A stretch of DNA of 64,000 nt from Pandoraea commovens (GTDB lineage: Bacteria; Pseudomonadota; Gammaproteobacteria; Burkholderiales; Burkholderiaceae): the NCBI RefSeq assembly GCF_902459615.1, contig NZ_CABPSA010000012.1:47979-111978 (forward strand). The letters run 5' to 3'. The notes under the pieces are model-generated. The model ran no database searches, was not told the origin of the DNA, and saw only the letters and a program-made list of their open reading frames with translations. Both the position numbers and the translations under genes were made by a program. How positions within the stretch are numbered: the first letter of the stretch is position 1; every line of letters begins with the position of its first letter. Shown here piece by piece: positions 1 to 11,325 of the stretch.

Positions 1-438
1 GCGTCGCTCACACTGTCCGCCTGCACGGCGTTCGGCCCGAGCAACTCGGCAAGCGTCTACAACAGCCGTCAGGCGCAACGCGAACAGGTCGTGCGAATGG
101 GCACGGTCGAATCGGTGCGTCCGGTCACGATCGATAGCAGCAACGGTGACCCGGGCATTCTGGGCATCGCCGGTGGCGGCGCGCTCGGCGCCATTGGCGG
201 CAGCGCCATCGGTGGCGGTCGCGGTTCGATTGCGACGGGCATCGTCGGGGGTATTCTCGGTGCGGTGGCCGGTCAGGCCATCGAGAGCCGCGTGAGCAAG
301 AAGGCCGGTCTCGAGATCACCGTGCGTCTGGACAACGGTGAATTGCGCGCGATTACTCAGGATGCCGACGAGGCATTCCAGCCGGGTCAGCGCGTGCGCC
401 TGCTCTCGAGCGGCGGCGTGACGCGTGTAACGCACTAA
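1..438 (+). CDS. Glycine-zipper outer membrane lipoprotein (SlyB/Pcp-like), 5' partial
   Basis: The reading frame is open from base 1, so the start lies upstream of the window. The visible protein begins with the end of a lipoprotein signal peptide (LTLSAC lipobox, the Cys becoming the lipidated first residue). A glycine-zipper segment follows, with many GxxxG spacings (GGGALGAIGGSAIGGG), and then a short soluble C-terminal domain. This is the architecture of the SlyB/Pcp family of small outer membrane lipoproteins. Their role is structural or envelope-stress related and not precisely known. It ends in a stop codon followed closely by an intrinsic terminator, so it is the last gene of its transcript. 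Family assignment is fairly secure; a specific symbol is not justified. Confidence 0.85.
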   Translation, partial: ASLTLSACTAFGPSNSASVYNSRQAQREQVVRMGTVESVRPVTIDSSNGDPGILGIAGGGALGAIGGSAIGGGRGSIATGIVGGILGAVAGQAIESRVSKKAGLEITVRLDNGELRAITQDADEAFQPGQRVRLLSSGGVTRVTH

Positions 439-456
439 GGCGACACGTCACACCGA

Positions 457-487
457 AAAAATGGGCGACTTCGGGTCGCCCATTTTT
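457..487 (+). terminator. Intrinsic terminator after the lipoprotein gene
   Basis: A stem GGGCGAC/GTCGCCC, extended by A/T pairs, closes a 5-base loop and is followed by a T run. It lies 19 bases after the stop codon at 438. Confidence 0.85.
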
Positions 488-498
488 GTTTGGCCATG

Positions 499-537
499 AA
501 AAAACCCGCTGTGACGATCACTCATCACAGCGGGTTT
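499..537 (-). terminator. Intrinsic terminator of the histone-like gene
   Basis: A perfect 13-bp inverted repeat (502-514 with 525-537, AAACCCGCTGTGA and its complement) is followed on the minus strand by T residues. It lies downstream of the minus-strand gene at 604-1242 and back to back with the plus-strand terminator at 457-487. Confidence 0.85.
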
Positions 538-603
538 CGGACCGGGTAGGCCTACCCGATCAGAAGACACCTAAGTGCCTTGGTTCCTGCATCGGCACTC
601 GGA

Positions 604-1242
604 TTACGGACGGCTGCCGGTCGGGAACGGCCATGCCGCTGCCGGGTTCAGTGCCGTCTTCGGTGCAGCAGCGGGTGCTGCGGCCGGAGCAGCAGCAGGC
701 TTAGCGGCAACCTTCTTGACGGCCGGCTTCTTCGCAGCAGGCTTCTTCGCGGCAGGCTTCGCAGCGGCCTTCTTCGCAGCAGGCTTAGCAGCAGCCTTCT
801 TTGCAGCAGGCTTCTTGGCAGCAGCCTTCTTCGCAGCCGGCTTCTTGGCAGCAACTGCCTTCTTCGCGGCCGGCTTCTTGGCAGCAACCTTCTTCACCGC
901 TGCTTTCTTGGCGGCCGGCTTCTTGGCGGCAACCTTCTTCACTGCTGCCTTCTTGGCAACCGGCTTCTTGGCGGCAACCTTCTTCACCGCTGCCTTCTTG
1001 GCGACCGGCTTCTTAGCGGCAACCTTCTTCACCGCTGCCTTCTTGGCGACCGGCTTCTTGGCGGCAACCTTCTTTGCTGCCGGCTTCTTAGCGGCAACAG
1101 CCTTCTTCGCTACCGGCTTCTTGGCAGCGACAGCCTTCTTCGCTACCGGCTTCTTGGCGGCGGCCTTCTTTGCAACGGGCTTCTTGGCGACAGCTTTCTT
1201 AGCCGCCGGCTTCTTGGCAACAGCCTTCTTAATCGTAGCCAT
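604..1242 (-). CDS. Histone H1-like AlaLysPro-rich DNA-binding protein
   Basis: The 212-residue protein is made almost entirely of Lys, Ala, Pro and Val in AAKKP/AVKK units. It resembles the C-terminal tail of eukaryotic histone H1 and the bacterial HctB/AlgP type of nucleoid proteins, which bind DNA non-specifically. Residues 57 to about 125 are tandem 15-residue repeats ([15 protein letters not shown] type), encoded by 45-bp DNA repeats at about 868-1074. The last 30 residues change to Pro/Ala and end in a non-basic tail ([16 protein letters not shown]). The start is fixed by AAGGAG nine bases upstream of ATG. A strong terminator follows, so it is probably a single-gene unit. The repeats make its length likely to vary between strains. 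Confidence 0.88.
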   Translation of the reverse strand: MATIKKAVAKKPAAKKAVAKKPVAKKAAAKKPVAKKAVAAKKPVAKKAVAAKKPAAKKVAAKKPVAKKAAVKKVAAKKPVAKKAAVKKVAAKKPVAKKAAVKKVAAKKPAAKKAAVKKVAAKKPAAKKAVAAKKPAAKKAAAKKPAAKKAAAKPAAKKAAAKPAAKKPAAKKPAVKKVAAKPAAAPAAAPAAAPKTALNPAAAWPFPTGSRP

Positions 1243-2039
1243 GACAAAACTCCTTAACGTGAGAGATCACTCAAACGAAACTACCTGAGAAGGAAACCCG
1301 ACCACCGTGCGGGAACCGCCGGCGAGCGGGCTATTCATCGGCGTACGCATCGAACTACGACCGCTTACGCTAATGAATTCGGCGCTGCGCGCATGACGCT
1401 GACCGTATGTGGTCACGCGCGCAAAAAAATTGCCGGCGACATTGCCGCCAGCAATTCGATTGTCTTGAGAAAGGGGGATCGCCAGATTCTTCGGGGGGTA
1501 GCTTGCCTGTCCCGTCATCGGGATGGAGGAGATTGCGATAGCGGATAAGCGATACAGCTTGCTATGCACCAAGGTTTTTACGCTCCGTAACTACCAGCTC
1601 TCTGTCGCGGGAGGAAAGCAGTGAGTGCTTTCGTGTGTTCATCGAGACTGCAATTTATTTGAGCGAATAATAATTCTTTTGTGATGCGATGTTAATACTT
1701 TGTGCGTAAAAAAGCGCACATCAATCGTAACGAAGAAGTCAATCTGTTGTATTTGATGCACATCACACTCGCATGTCGATGCGTGCGATGCGTGTGTTCG
1801 ATGTCTTCGACGTGCTCTGCTGTGTCTTCGACATGCGCTTCACTGCAATCTCTGAAGCGATCTCCGAAGCCAACTTCGAAGCGAGAACTTCAACGTGCGA
1901 GTGAGGATGATGTGTGTGACCGACGCCTCTTCTTCGTCTTCTCTTGCATCAGTCACGCGTGCCGGGCACGCACACACCACCCTCTCGAAACCCGCATGGA
2001 TGCTCGCTTTGCGCGACGCATCCATTTTTCACTCAATGC
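1243..2039. other. 797-bp gene-free region between nrdB and the histone-like gene
   Basis: No open frame here has a ribosome site or a recognisable product. 1640-1740 is markedly AT-rich for this genome and probably carries the promoter of the minus-strand histone-like gene. It contains a 6-bp inverted repeat (TGTGCG/CGCACA, 1701-1720). GTCTTCGAC occurs twice 21 bp apart (1803 and 1824), and GAAGC motifs recur at 1853-1883. A hairpin lies at 1996-2025. No function can be assigned to the rest. Confidence 0.6.
1996..2025 (-). terminator. Hairpin 15 bases after nrdB, probable terminator
   Basis: ATGGATGC (1996-2003) pairs with GCATCCAT (2018-2025), and TCGC/GCGA extends the stem inward past one bulged base. 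The T run lies on the plus-strand side, so on the minus strand it is an imperfect intrinsic terminator for nrdB. Confidence 0.5.
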
Positions 2040-3182
2040 TTAGTCCCAGCTCAGTGCGCCACCGGTCTGGTACTCGATCACTCGCGTTTCGAAGAAGTTT
2101 CGTTCCTTCTTCAGGTCGATCATTTCGCTCATCCACGGGAACGGATTCTCTTCGTTCGGGTAGAGCGCTTCGAGACCGATCTGTGCGCAACGACGATTCG
2201 CGATGAAGCGCAGGTAGCTCTTGAACATGCCCGCGTTCAGACCGAGCACGCCGCGCGGCATCGTGTCTTCTGCGTAGCGATACTCAAGCTCGACTGCCTT
2301 CTTGAACAGCTCGCGAATCTCTTCGCGGAATTCCGGCGTCCACAGATTCGGGTTTTCCAGCTTCACCTGGTTGATCAGGTCGATGCCGAAGTTGCAGTGC
2401 ATCGACTCGTCGCGCAGGATGTACTGATACTGCTCCGCAGCACCGGTCATCTTGTTCTGACGGCCCAGCGCCAGAATCTGCGTGAAGCCCACGTAGAAGA
2501 ACAGACCTTCCATGATGCAGGCGAACACGATCAGCGAACGCAGCAGCTTCTGGTCAGCTTCCTGCGTACCTGTCTTGAACGACGGATCGGCCACCACTTC
2601 AATGAACGGCAGAAGGAATTCGTCCTTGTCGCGGATCGACGCCACTTCGTGATACGCGTTGAAGATCTCGGCTTCGTCCAGACCCAGGCTTTCGACGATG
2701 TACTGATAGGCGTGCGTGTGGATCGCTTCTTCAAACGCCTGACGCAGCAGGAACTGACGGCACTCCGGCGCAGTGATGTGGCGATAGGTGCCCAACACGA
2801 TATTGTTCGCGGCAAGCGAGTCGGCCGTCACGAAGAAGCCGAGGTTGCGCTTGATGATGCGGCGCTCGTCTTCGGTCAGACCGTTCGGGTCCTTCCACAA
2901 GGCGATGTCGCGCGACATGTTGATTTCCTGCGGCATCCAGTGGTTCGCGCAACCGGCAAGGTACTTTTCCCAGGCCCACTTGTACTTGAACGGCACCAGT
3001 TGGTTCACGTCCGTCGTGCCGTTGATCACGCGCTTGTCCGAGGCGCTCACGCGGCGCGTCGACTGCGAGGCGATCGTGTGCGGCGCGTCGTCTTGCGTGC
3101 CCAGAATGTTCGATGCAGGCGCAGCCGGTGCTGCGGCAGGTGCCGGTTTGGCGGTAGAGGTCTCTTCTTCCCAGTTCAGCAT
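2040..3182 (-). CDS. nrdB: Class Ia ribonucleotide reductase, beta (radical) subunit
   Basis: NrdB holds the diiron-tyrosyl radical that starts reduction of ribonucleoside diphosphates in NrdA. The expected iron ligands are all visible: D121, E152 and H155 (EEAIH), E225 (ACIMEGLFF), E259 and H262 (RDESMH). The radical tyrosine is Y159, four residues after H155 as in E. coli. The 380-residue chain carries about 45 extra Ala/Pro-rich residues at the N-terminus that E. coli NrdB lacks. The C-terminus should contact NrdA. It is not adjacent to nrdA: an epimerase gene on the other strand lies between them, and nrdB has its own upstream NrdR-type boxes about 290 bp away. ATG start, weak ribosome site. 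Confidence 0.97.
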   Translation of the reverse strand: MLNWEEETSTAKPAPAAAPAAPASNILGTQDDAPHTIASQSTRRVSASDKRVINGTTDVNQLVPFKYKWAWEKYLAGCANHWMPQEINMSRDIALWKDPNGLTEDERRIIKRNLGFFVTADSLAANNIVLGTYRHITAPECRQFLLRQAFEEAIHTHAYQYIVESLGLDEAEIFNAYHEVASIRDKDEFLLPFIEVVADPSFKTGTQEADQKLLRSLIVFACIMEGLFFYVGFTQILALGRQNKMTGAAEQYQYILRDESMHCNFGIDLINQVKLENPNLWTPEFREEIRELFKKAVELEYRYAEDTMPRGVLGLNAGMFKSYLRFIANRRCAQIGLEALYPNEENPFPWMSEMIDLKKERNFFETRVIEYQTGGALSWD

Positions 3183-3474
3183 AGGGTCTCGGTCCGTTCA
3201 GGTTGATGCGAAACACGTTTGGTACGCGTATCGCCGAAGTGACAGATCAGCCGTTCGCGCACGAAGGCCGACGAAAAAATTGCGATATTGCTGCCGTCAA
3301 TCAGAGGACGACGACGAAAAATCCGCGAGTGGCAATGCTTGGTATTGGGGGTAAAGCAGATTCGCTTTCGCGCTAATTTGAATGACAACGTCGATGATGA
3401 CTCCGGTCCCGAGGCTGCAATCTTTGTCTTGCAACATCATGATCTCCCGACGTCGATCGAATGACTCCAATTTA

Positions 3475-3521
3475 GCACAATACCGTCACGCATTCCAGTC
3501 CATCGACACCATATATTGTGT
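3475..3521 (-). promoter_or_regulatory. Tandem NrdR-type boxes upstream of nrdB
   Basis: 3506-3521 (ACACCATATATTGTGT) matches the NrdR consensus ACACWATATATWGTGT at 15 of 16 positions. A weaker second copy at 3475-3490 keeps the CACAATA half-site. The two start exactly 31 bp apart, three helical turns, the usual spacing for NrdR boxes. They imply repression of nrdB by NrdR when dNTP levels are high. The leader to the nrdB ATG is long, about 290 nt, and 3183-3474 holds no convincing gene. Confidence 0.8.
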
Positions 3522-3771
3522 CGTGTCATGCCGCCACCACAATACCTAGTGTTTGCGAGCATACCGTCGTCACGTGACGCGCGGCCTTGCGGGACCGGCA
3601 TCTTGCCACGAAACGACGCCGCACGACAGCGTTTGCAGTGCATCAAAATGACGCGCGGCCGCATTGGCGTATCCTGTGCGGCAAGCGCCAGAGCGTCGCG
3701 GACCGGAACACAAGATTGCGGCGCGCGCCACTGCCACCACCTCCCCGGCGCCAACGAAGGAGATACTGACG

Positions 3772-4734
3772 ATGACATCCCCACGCGCCGACGGCGCACA
3801 GGCCCCGGCCAACGAACCGGGTCCGACACCGCTCACCCTCACCCCCGGCAAACCGATCCGCCTCGCCAGAGGTGCGCTCATCGCCGAAGTGCAGCCGGGT
3901 TGCGGCGCGCGCCTGTCGCGTCTGGCGCGTCGCGACACCCGCGGCGACCTGTTCGACTACCTCGTACCGCTCGGCAATGAGCCATTTTCCTCGGACGAAT
4001 GGCCCAAGGCCGGTGCGTTCCCAATGCTGCCGTATACCAATATGTTGCGCGACGACACGCTGCACTGGCGCGGTAGCACCATCACCGTTCACGAGACGCC
4101 CGCCACGTCGAGTTCGTTGCATGGCTGGGGGCTGCGACGCGCGTGGGAGGTCGTCGACGAAAGCACGCATTGCTGCGTGCTGCAACTCGACAGCCCCGCG
4201 CAGCCCGAATGGCCCTGGCACTATCAGGCGTACCTTTCGGTGACGCTCGACGAGCAAGGCGTCGACATGCAGCTCTCGCTCACCAACCTCTCGGCGCAGG
4301 ACATGCCCGCAGGGCTCGGCCTGCACCCGTACTTTCGCTGGCCCGCCGGCGCGCGCGTGGCGTTCGAGTCCGAGGCGCTGTGGCGCTCGCCGTCGGAGGA
4401 CATTCGCTGGCCGAGCGAGCAACGCGTGCACGTCGGGCAGATGGAAGTGGTGTCGGTCGGCGGTGGCCTGGATACGGGCGGACGTTCGACCTGGTTTGCC
4501 GAAGTCCCCACCGAGTCGGGACGCTTCGACGCCCGCATCGACTACGCTGGCGGGCTGCGCAGCGCCACCGTGCGTAGCGACGATGCGACCTGGCTCGTCC
4601 TGCACTCGCCCGCTGGCCGCCCCTATCTCTGTCTGGAGCCGTCGACGCATCGCGTGGGCGAGTTCGACACCGACCACGTAGTGCTCGCTCACGGTCAGAC
4701 GCTCGATCTGTCGATGCGCATCGATCTGGCCTGA
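3772..4734 (+). CDS. Aldose 1-epimerase family protein
   Basis: The protein (320 residues) has the galactose mutarotase-like fold signatures: a substrate-facing NMLRDD stretch, HGWG, and LGLHPYFRW with the catalytic histidine region. It would interconvert alpha and beta anomers of sugars such as galactose or glucose, or act on a related sugar or sugar phosphate. A longer frame runs upstream, but ATG at 3772 is preceded by GGAGATACTGACG, a good ribosome site, and the upstream codons look non-coding. It sits alone on the plus strand between nrdB and nrdA and shares a bidirectional terminator with nrdA. The family is secure, the substrate is not. Confidence 0.88.
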   Translation: MTSPRADGAQAPANEPGPTPLTLTPGKPIRLARGALIAEVQPGCGARLSRLARRDTRGDLFDYLVPLGNEPFSSDEWPKAGAFPMLPYTNMLRDDTLHWRGSTITVHETPATSSSLHGWGLRRAWEVVDESTHCCVLQLDSPAQPEWPWHYQAYLSVTLDEQGVDMQLSLTNLSAQDMPAGLGLHPYFRWPAGARVAFESEALWRSPSEDIRWPSEQRVHVGQMEVVSVGGGLDTGGRSTWFAEVPTESGRFDARIDYAGGLRSATVRSDDATWLVLHSPAGRPYLCLEPSTHRVGEFDTDHVVLAHGQTLDLSMRIDLA

Positions 4735-4765
4735 TCCGAAAACACACGTTAGCCGCAGCCAAAGA

Positions 4766-4800
4766 AAAACCCCGTCGCCCTTTCGGATCGACGGGGTTTT
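4766..4800. terminator. Bidirectional terminator between the epimerase gene and nrdA
   Basis: A 12-bp perfect stem AAAACCCCGTCG/CGACGGGGTTTT with an 11-base loop works in both directions, ending the epimerase gene and the convergent nrdA. Confidence 0.9.
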
Positions 4801-4849
4801 CCCGAAGACGCGAGCCGCATGTGACATGCGGCACCGCATCACAAACAAC

Positions 4850-7801
<2,952 letters not shown>

Positions 7802-8039
7802 GTAAAAACTCCCGTTCCAATGAGATGGTGCTGTTAGCGCACTTCCACCAGCAATACTGAGTACTGAAGTCGGCAAAAATGCGCCCTGGGGGCGCCGATG
7901 GAGCGAAGTGCTGAACACCGCACGACCGACGGACGGCCAAGGGTTCGAGGTGTCCGCTGCACGGCTTTGCTGCTGTGCCGCCCCACAAAACGCCGCAGGA
8001 CAAGCACGGTATTGATGGATCTTGCTTCCCGGTCACTGA

Positions 8040-8104
8040 CCACTATATGTAGTGGTTGGGGGCCGGATTGGCACTAAGTATAGTGGAGATGACGCACTCC
8101 GCAA
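8040..8104 (-). promoter_or_regulatory. nrdA promoter with two NrdR-type boxes
   Basis: Boxes at 8040-8055 (CCACTATATGTAGTGG, 13 of 16 to the NrdR consensus) and 8071-8086 (GCACTAAGTATAGTGG, 12 of 16) start exactly 31 bp apart. A minus-strand promoter candidate, -35 TTGCGG (8099-8104), 16-bp spacer, -10 TATACT (8077-8082), is covered by the upstream box, so NrdR binding would block RNA polymerase. The leader to nrdA is about 270 nt, and 7802-8039 shows no gene. Confidence 0.75.
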
Positions 8105-8175
8105 ACTCAAAAATTTCATTCCCGGGAAGGCCCGTCGGGTCTTCGTGTCAAGCAAAACCTGCCACCCGGTGAGGG

Positions 8176-8775
8176 TTAATCTGCCTTCTGAAACGGCAGC
8201 GCCTCCGGCGCCAGCGCGGCCATCCGACGCAGCCGTTGCCACTCGAAGTGCGGCCCCGGGTCCGTCTTCCGACCAGGTGCTATATCGGCATGTCCGGCCA
8301 CGGCTTGAATCGGATAATGCTCACGCAAAACACGCGTAAGCGCCGCCAATGTCGCGTACTGCGCCGCCGTGAAAGGTACGTCGTCCGTCCCTTCCAATTC
8401 GACGCCGATCGAGAAATCGTTGCAGCGCGTGCGTCCCTCGAACGACGACGCCCCCGCATGCCACGCCCGCGCATCGCACGACACGTACTGTTGCAACGCA
8501 CCATCGCGACGCACCAGAAAATGCGACGACACGTGCACGCCGCGAATCTCGTCGAAGAACGGATGCGCATCGTGATCGAGCCGGTTCTGGAAGAACGCCG
8601 GAATCTCGTCGCCGCCGAATTGCCCCGGCGGCAGCGAGATGTTGTGGACCACGAGCAAACCGATGGGCATACCCGGCGGACGCACGTCAAAGTTCGGCGA
8701 CGGCAGGCGCTCTGCCTGCCGCACCCATCCTTCGGCGTCGAGTGTGAGCGCGGGCAGTTTGTCCGGTGCGTTCAT
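8176..8775 (-). CDS. ampD: 1,6-anhydro-N-acetylmuramyl-L-alanine amidase AmpD
   Basis: AmpD is a cytoplasmic zinc amidase that removes the peptide from anhydro-muropeptides during cell wall recycling. Loss of AmpD usually induces AmpC-type beta-lactamase through AmpR. The 199-residue protein has zinc ligands at H44 (VVHNIS), H162 (GHADIAPGRK) and D172, and the catalytic-region lysine K170. Its length is normal for the family, and it has no signal peptide, consistent with cytoplasmic AmpD rather than periplasmic AmiD. The ATG at 8775 is preceded by GAGGTG. No ampR, ampE or beta-lactamase gene is next to it. Confidence 0.95.
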   Translation of the reverse strand: MNAPDKLPALTLDAEGWVRQAERLPSPNFDVRPPGMPIGLLVVHNISLPPGQFGGDEIPAFFQNRLDHDAHPFFDEIRGVHVSSHFLVRRDGALQQYVSCDARAWHAGASSFEGRTRCNDFSIGVELEGTDDVPFTAAQYATLAALTRVLREHYPIQAVAGHADIAPGRKTDPGPHFEWQRLRRMAALAPEALPFQKAD

Positions 8776-9282
8776 GCGTCACCTCGCGAACGCGCGGCCG
8801 CGACGTCGACGCCGCTGCGCCACCCGAATCGACGCGTCGATGGAGACGATCGAACAGATAGCAGCGGGGCAAACGACCGGAGCGAAACGTTAGGGGACGC
8901 AGATGACTGGAGCATGACGGGCACAACGAACTCCCGTAGAGCGAGGGGTGGCATTGTAGCCCACTTGGCGTGACGTCGCCGGTGACCGGCCCGGTCGGGA
9001 AGTCCGCCGCGAGGCAGGCGAAGTCCCAGTGTCGTGTGGGACTTCGTCCGAAACAAGTCGAAAAATAAAAAGGAAATTCCCAAAGAAGAAGCCCCTCGCC
9101 TGACCTGGCCGAGAGGCTTCCGTGGGCGTGTCCACGCCCGGGGATGGCACCGCTCTCGTGTCATACAACACGGACACCATCCCGCGCCGCTCACAGGTGC
9201 GACGCTAATGGCCGTTGCCGGCCGGTAAAACGCGTTGGCACTCGCAATAACGTCACTGTCCTTGGTCTCCCTCCGTTCGATT
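8776..9282. other. 507-bp gene-free region rich in hairpins
   Basis: No coding frame is supported. Besides the hairpin group at 9087-9183 there is a perfect 10-bp stem at 9019-9046 (CGAAGTCCCA/TGGGACTTCG) and a short palindrome GCCGGTGACCGGC at 8978-8990. The AT-rich patch at 9055-9085 follows the hairpin group on the minus strand. Confidence 0.55.
9087..9183 (-). ncRNA. Three consecutive stem-loops, candidate small RNA or structured 3' UTR
   Basis: Read on the minus strand, three stems follow each other with almost no spacer: GGGATGG/CCATCCC (9141-9183, with an inner CGTGT/ACACG stem), GGGCGTG/CACGCCC (9124-9139), and GAAGCC.CTCG with its complement (9087-9119, one mismatch), followed by TTCTTCTTT. 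The last stem plus T-rich tail looks like a terminator for the minus-strand gene at 9283-9801. The other two are more structure than a terminator needs. I do not recognise the RNA; it could be a 3' UTR-derived sRNA or only an elaborate terminator. Confidence 0.35.
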
Positions 9283-9801
9283 TCAGGGGAACGCCGGAAT
9301 CGCGGCCTCGATGCCCTCCATATGGGCTTCGGGGTGATGCTCCTTGAGCATCTCGCGAATCTCCTCGACGCGGCTCTCGCGCACATCCACCATCAGCAGG
9401 ATCATGCCGCGCTCCAGCGGTTCACGAAACGTCTTGAGTCGCGAGTTAGGCACCGAGACACCGATCATGCTCGACACCCATGCGCCGAACAGCGCGCCGA
9501 GCGGTGCCGTCACGATCATCAACTCCCATTGGGGACGTGTGCCCACGATGGGGAAAAACGCCGCGACTGCACCGACTGCCAGACCACAGAAGCCGCCGAT
9601 CACGAGCCCGGCTTCGGCGCCGTGCACGATATCGGAAGTCTGTAGCAGGTTAGCCTCGTGCAGTCCCTCCAGGTCCATTTCGTCACGTGCCATAAAGTGG
9701 ATGTGACGCTCCTCGATCCGGGCGAGCAACAGATCGCTCATCGTGCGCTGGGCACTGGCCAGATCGGGAAGAAGGAAATACATCCGTCTGCGCATTAGCA
9801 T
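9283..9801 (-). CDS. DUF1269-type membrane protein
   Basis: The protein (172 residues) has a short soluble N-terminal domain (MYFLLPDLASAQRTMSDLL). A central hydrophobic, glycine-rich part with two membrane segments follows (about residues 70-92 and 100-120), then a soluble C-terminal tail. This is the layout of DUF1269 proteins, whose function is unknown. The frame runs 45 codons further upstream, but ATG at 9801 has AGGAGGG six bases before it. A second ATG two codons later is an alternative. It stands alone; the hairpin group at 9087-9183 is its likely transcript end. Confidence 0.75.
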   Translation of the reverse strand: MLMRRRMYFLLPDLASAQRTMSDLLLARIEERHIHFMARDEMDLEGLHEANLLQTSDIVHGAEAGLVIGGFCGLAVGAVAAFFPIVGTRPQWELMIVTAPLGALFGAWVSSMIGVSVPNSRLKTFREPLERGMILLMVDVRESRVEEIREMLKEHHPEAHMEGIEAAIPAFP

Positions 9802-10026
9802 GTTGCGCCCTCCTGTCGTCGCCCCGTCCGCCTGTAAGACCGTTTCGACACAGCTCGACGAATGGGGTCGGTTACTGTGTTTTAGTGCATGCGACAGGCA
9901 TGCGCAAGCCGGTGCAGGCCGTGAGCGGCGATGCAAAGCGTTCGCAGGGACTCAGGGGATCGGGCGAGATGAGCAGAGATGTGCAGGGATGCGCGATCGC
10001 TGCGCGGACGGGCCGCGCAGCAGGAC

Positions 10027-10323
10027 TCAGACGCGGTGTTCGCGCGCGAGGTAGGCGTCGCGATGCGCGGTGCTGCAAAAGTGTTTGCCGCCAGCGCCCG
10101 ACAACGATTCGCTTTCGGGAAGATAGGTATCGCACTCGCTGCAACGCACCATGCGCTCGGCGGGCGGCAGCGATTGCTGGGTCGTGGTCTGGCCACCATT
10201 GCCCTGCGGCGTGCGCATGCGCTCATTTCGTTGGGGGCCTTCGGAATTGCGCTTACGCTCGTTGTGACGCATCCACCACGTCCCGGCAATAAGGAGCAAC
10301 AGTAACAGCAGGATATTGCGCAT
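10027..10323 (-). CDS. PP0621 family small membrane-anchored zinc-ribbon protein
   Basis: The 98-residue protein starts with one hydrophobic helix (residues 3-17). A polar Gln/Asn/Arg-rich linker follows, and the C-terminal domain has paired cysteines (CSEC ... HFCS) typical of the PP0621 family. The function is unknown; the cysteines suggest a bound metal. It lies 6 bp downstream of the CcsA-type gene at 10330-11214 on the same strand, so the two are probably co-transcribed. Confidence 0.8.
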   Translation of the reverse strand: MRNILLLLLLLIAGTWWMRHNERKRNSEGPQRNERMRTPQGNGGQTTTQQSLPPAERMVRCSECDTYLPESESLSGAGGKHFCSTAHRDAYLAREHRV

Positions 10324-10329
10324 CGCGCT

Positions 10330-11214
10330 TCAAGTCTCCGTCATGCGATGCAGCACCACCTCAAGCACGAAGCGAGAACCGACATACGCCAGCAACAGCG
10401 CCACGAACGACGCCAGAACCCAACGCAGCGCGACCTTGCCGCGCCACCCGTAAAAATGCCGCCCCAGCAGCACCGCGCCGAACATCAGCCACGACACCAC
10501 CGCGAACACGGTCTTATGATCGATGCGCACCGCGCGCCCGAAGAGTGCCTCGGAGAACATCACGCCGGAGATCAGCGTCAGCGTAAGCAGTACGAACCCT
10601 GCGCCGATCAGACGGAACAGCAGCTTCTCCATCGTAAGCAGCGGCGGCAGCGTCTCAAGCCAGCGCGAGAGCCAGCCCGTCGCCTCGTTGCTGCGCGACG
10701 GATGCAGTTGCCGCTCGGCATAGATCATCAGCAATGCGTGCAACGCCGCCAGCGCGAACAGACCGTAGGCCATGTTGGCGATGATGAAGTGCGCCTTGAA
10801 CACCGGATTGGCGGCAAATCCCAGAATGCGCACGTCCGGAAAGATCATCGGCAACAGACACGCGACAGCTGCCACGGGTGTGACCATCAGTCGCAGGCTC
10901 TCGAGCGGGAAAAAGAAACTCTCGATCCAGTAGATGCCGACCGAAAGCCACAACATGGCCGAGAGCATGTACGCGAAACCGAAGTGCATGCTGTCGGCGC
11001 GGAAGATCGTCTGATGCAGCAACACCCCGTGCAGCACGAGCGCGGCGAACAGCGAAAGCTGCATCGGCCAGCGCGAGGGCGTGCCCGTGACGGGCGCAGG
11101 CGCGACTTGTCCGCCCGCGAGTGCGAGCGCGGCGTCGCGCCGGTATCCTTGCCACGAACAAACCGCCAACCCGGCGTAGAGGATGGCGGTCAGCGCATAC
11201 AGTAAAATAGTCAT
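10330..11214 (-). CDS. CcsA/YpjD-type integral membrane protein (cytochrome c assembly family)
   Basis: The 294-residue protein has about eight predicted membrane helices, beginning with one at residues 3-21. It matches the cytochrome c assembly fold shared by CcsA, HemX and E. coli YpjD. In proteobacteria these stand-alone copies are usually not the c-type cytochrome maturation enzyme, and the E. coli relative is linked to magnesium/cobalt efflux. No haem-handling WWD motif is evident. It is divergent from ffh and followed by the PP0621 gene. The family is clear, the function uncertain. Confidence 0.85.
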   Translation of the reverse strand: MTILLYALTAILYAGLAVCSWQGYRRDAALALAGGQVAPAPVTGTPSRWPMQLSLFAALVLHGVLLHQTIFRADSMHFGFAYMLSAMLWLSVGIYWIESFFFPLESLRLMVTPVAAVACLLPMIFPDVRILGFAANPVFKAHFIIANMAYGLFALAALHALLMIYAERQLHPSRSNEATGWLSRWLETLPPLLTMEKLLFRLIGAGFVLLTLTLISGVMFSEALFGRAVRIDHKTVFAVVSWLMFGAVLLGRHFYGWRGKVALRWVLASFVALLLAYVGSRFVLEVVLHRMTET

Positions 11215-11325
11215 GTTTGAAGTTTACACCAGCCCATGAGGGGCGCGCTGCCGTGCTTGCCACCGCCGTCTACGGCCCGGGGGGCGGGCAACCGAGGCCG
11301 CTGAAGGTCTTACAGGATACGTTTC

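Noticed and set aside
1702-2043. Short plus-strand frames in the nrdB-histone interval
   Set aside because: The Cys/Ser/Arg-rich translation has no ribosome site and no family resemblance; low-complexity repeats keep the frame open.
3176-3388. 70-residue minus-strand frame just upstream of nrdB, overlapping its start
   Set aside because: Weak composition and no ribosome site. It lies in the nrdB leader and looks fortuitous.
9087-9119. 4.5S SRP RNA, considered because of the CCAGGTCAGG string on the minus strand
   Set aside because: The rest of the conserved tetraloop domain (GGAAGGAAGCAG) is missing.
9019-9183. 6S RNA as an identity for the hairpin group
   Set aside because: The stems are several separate short hairpins, not one long rod with a central bubble, and the gene context is not the usual one.
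9872-10292. Overlapping frames in both strands between the DUF1269 and PP0621 genes
   Set aside because: Arg/Ala-rich translations without motifs; the supported genes explain the interval.
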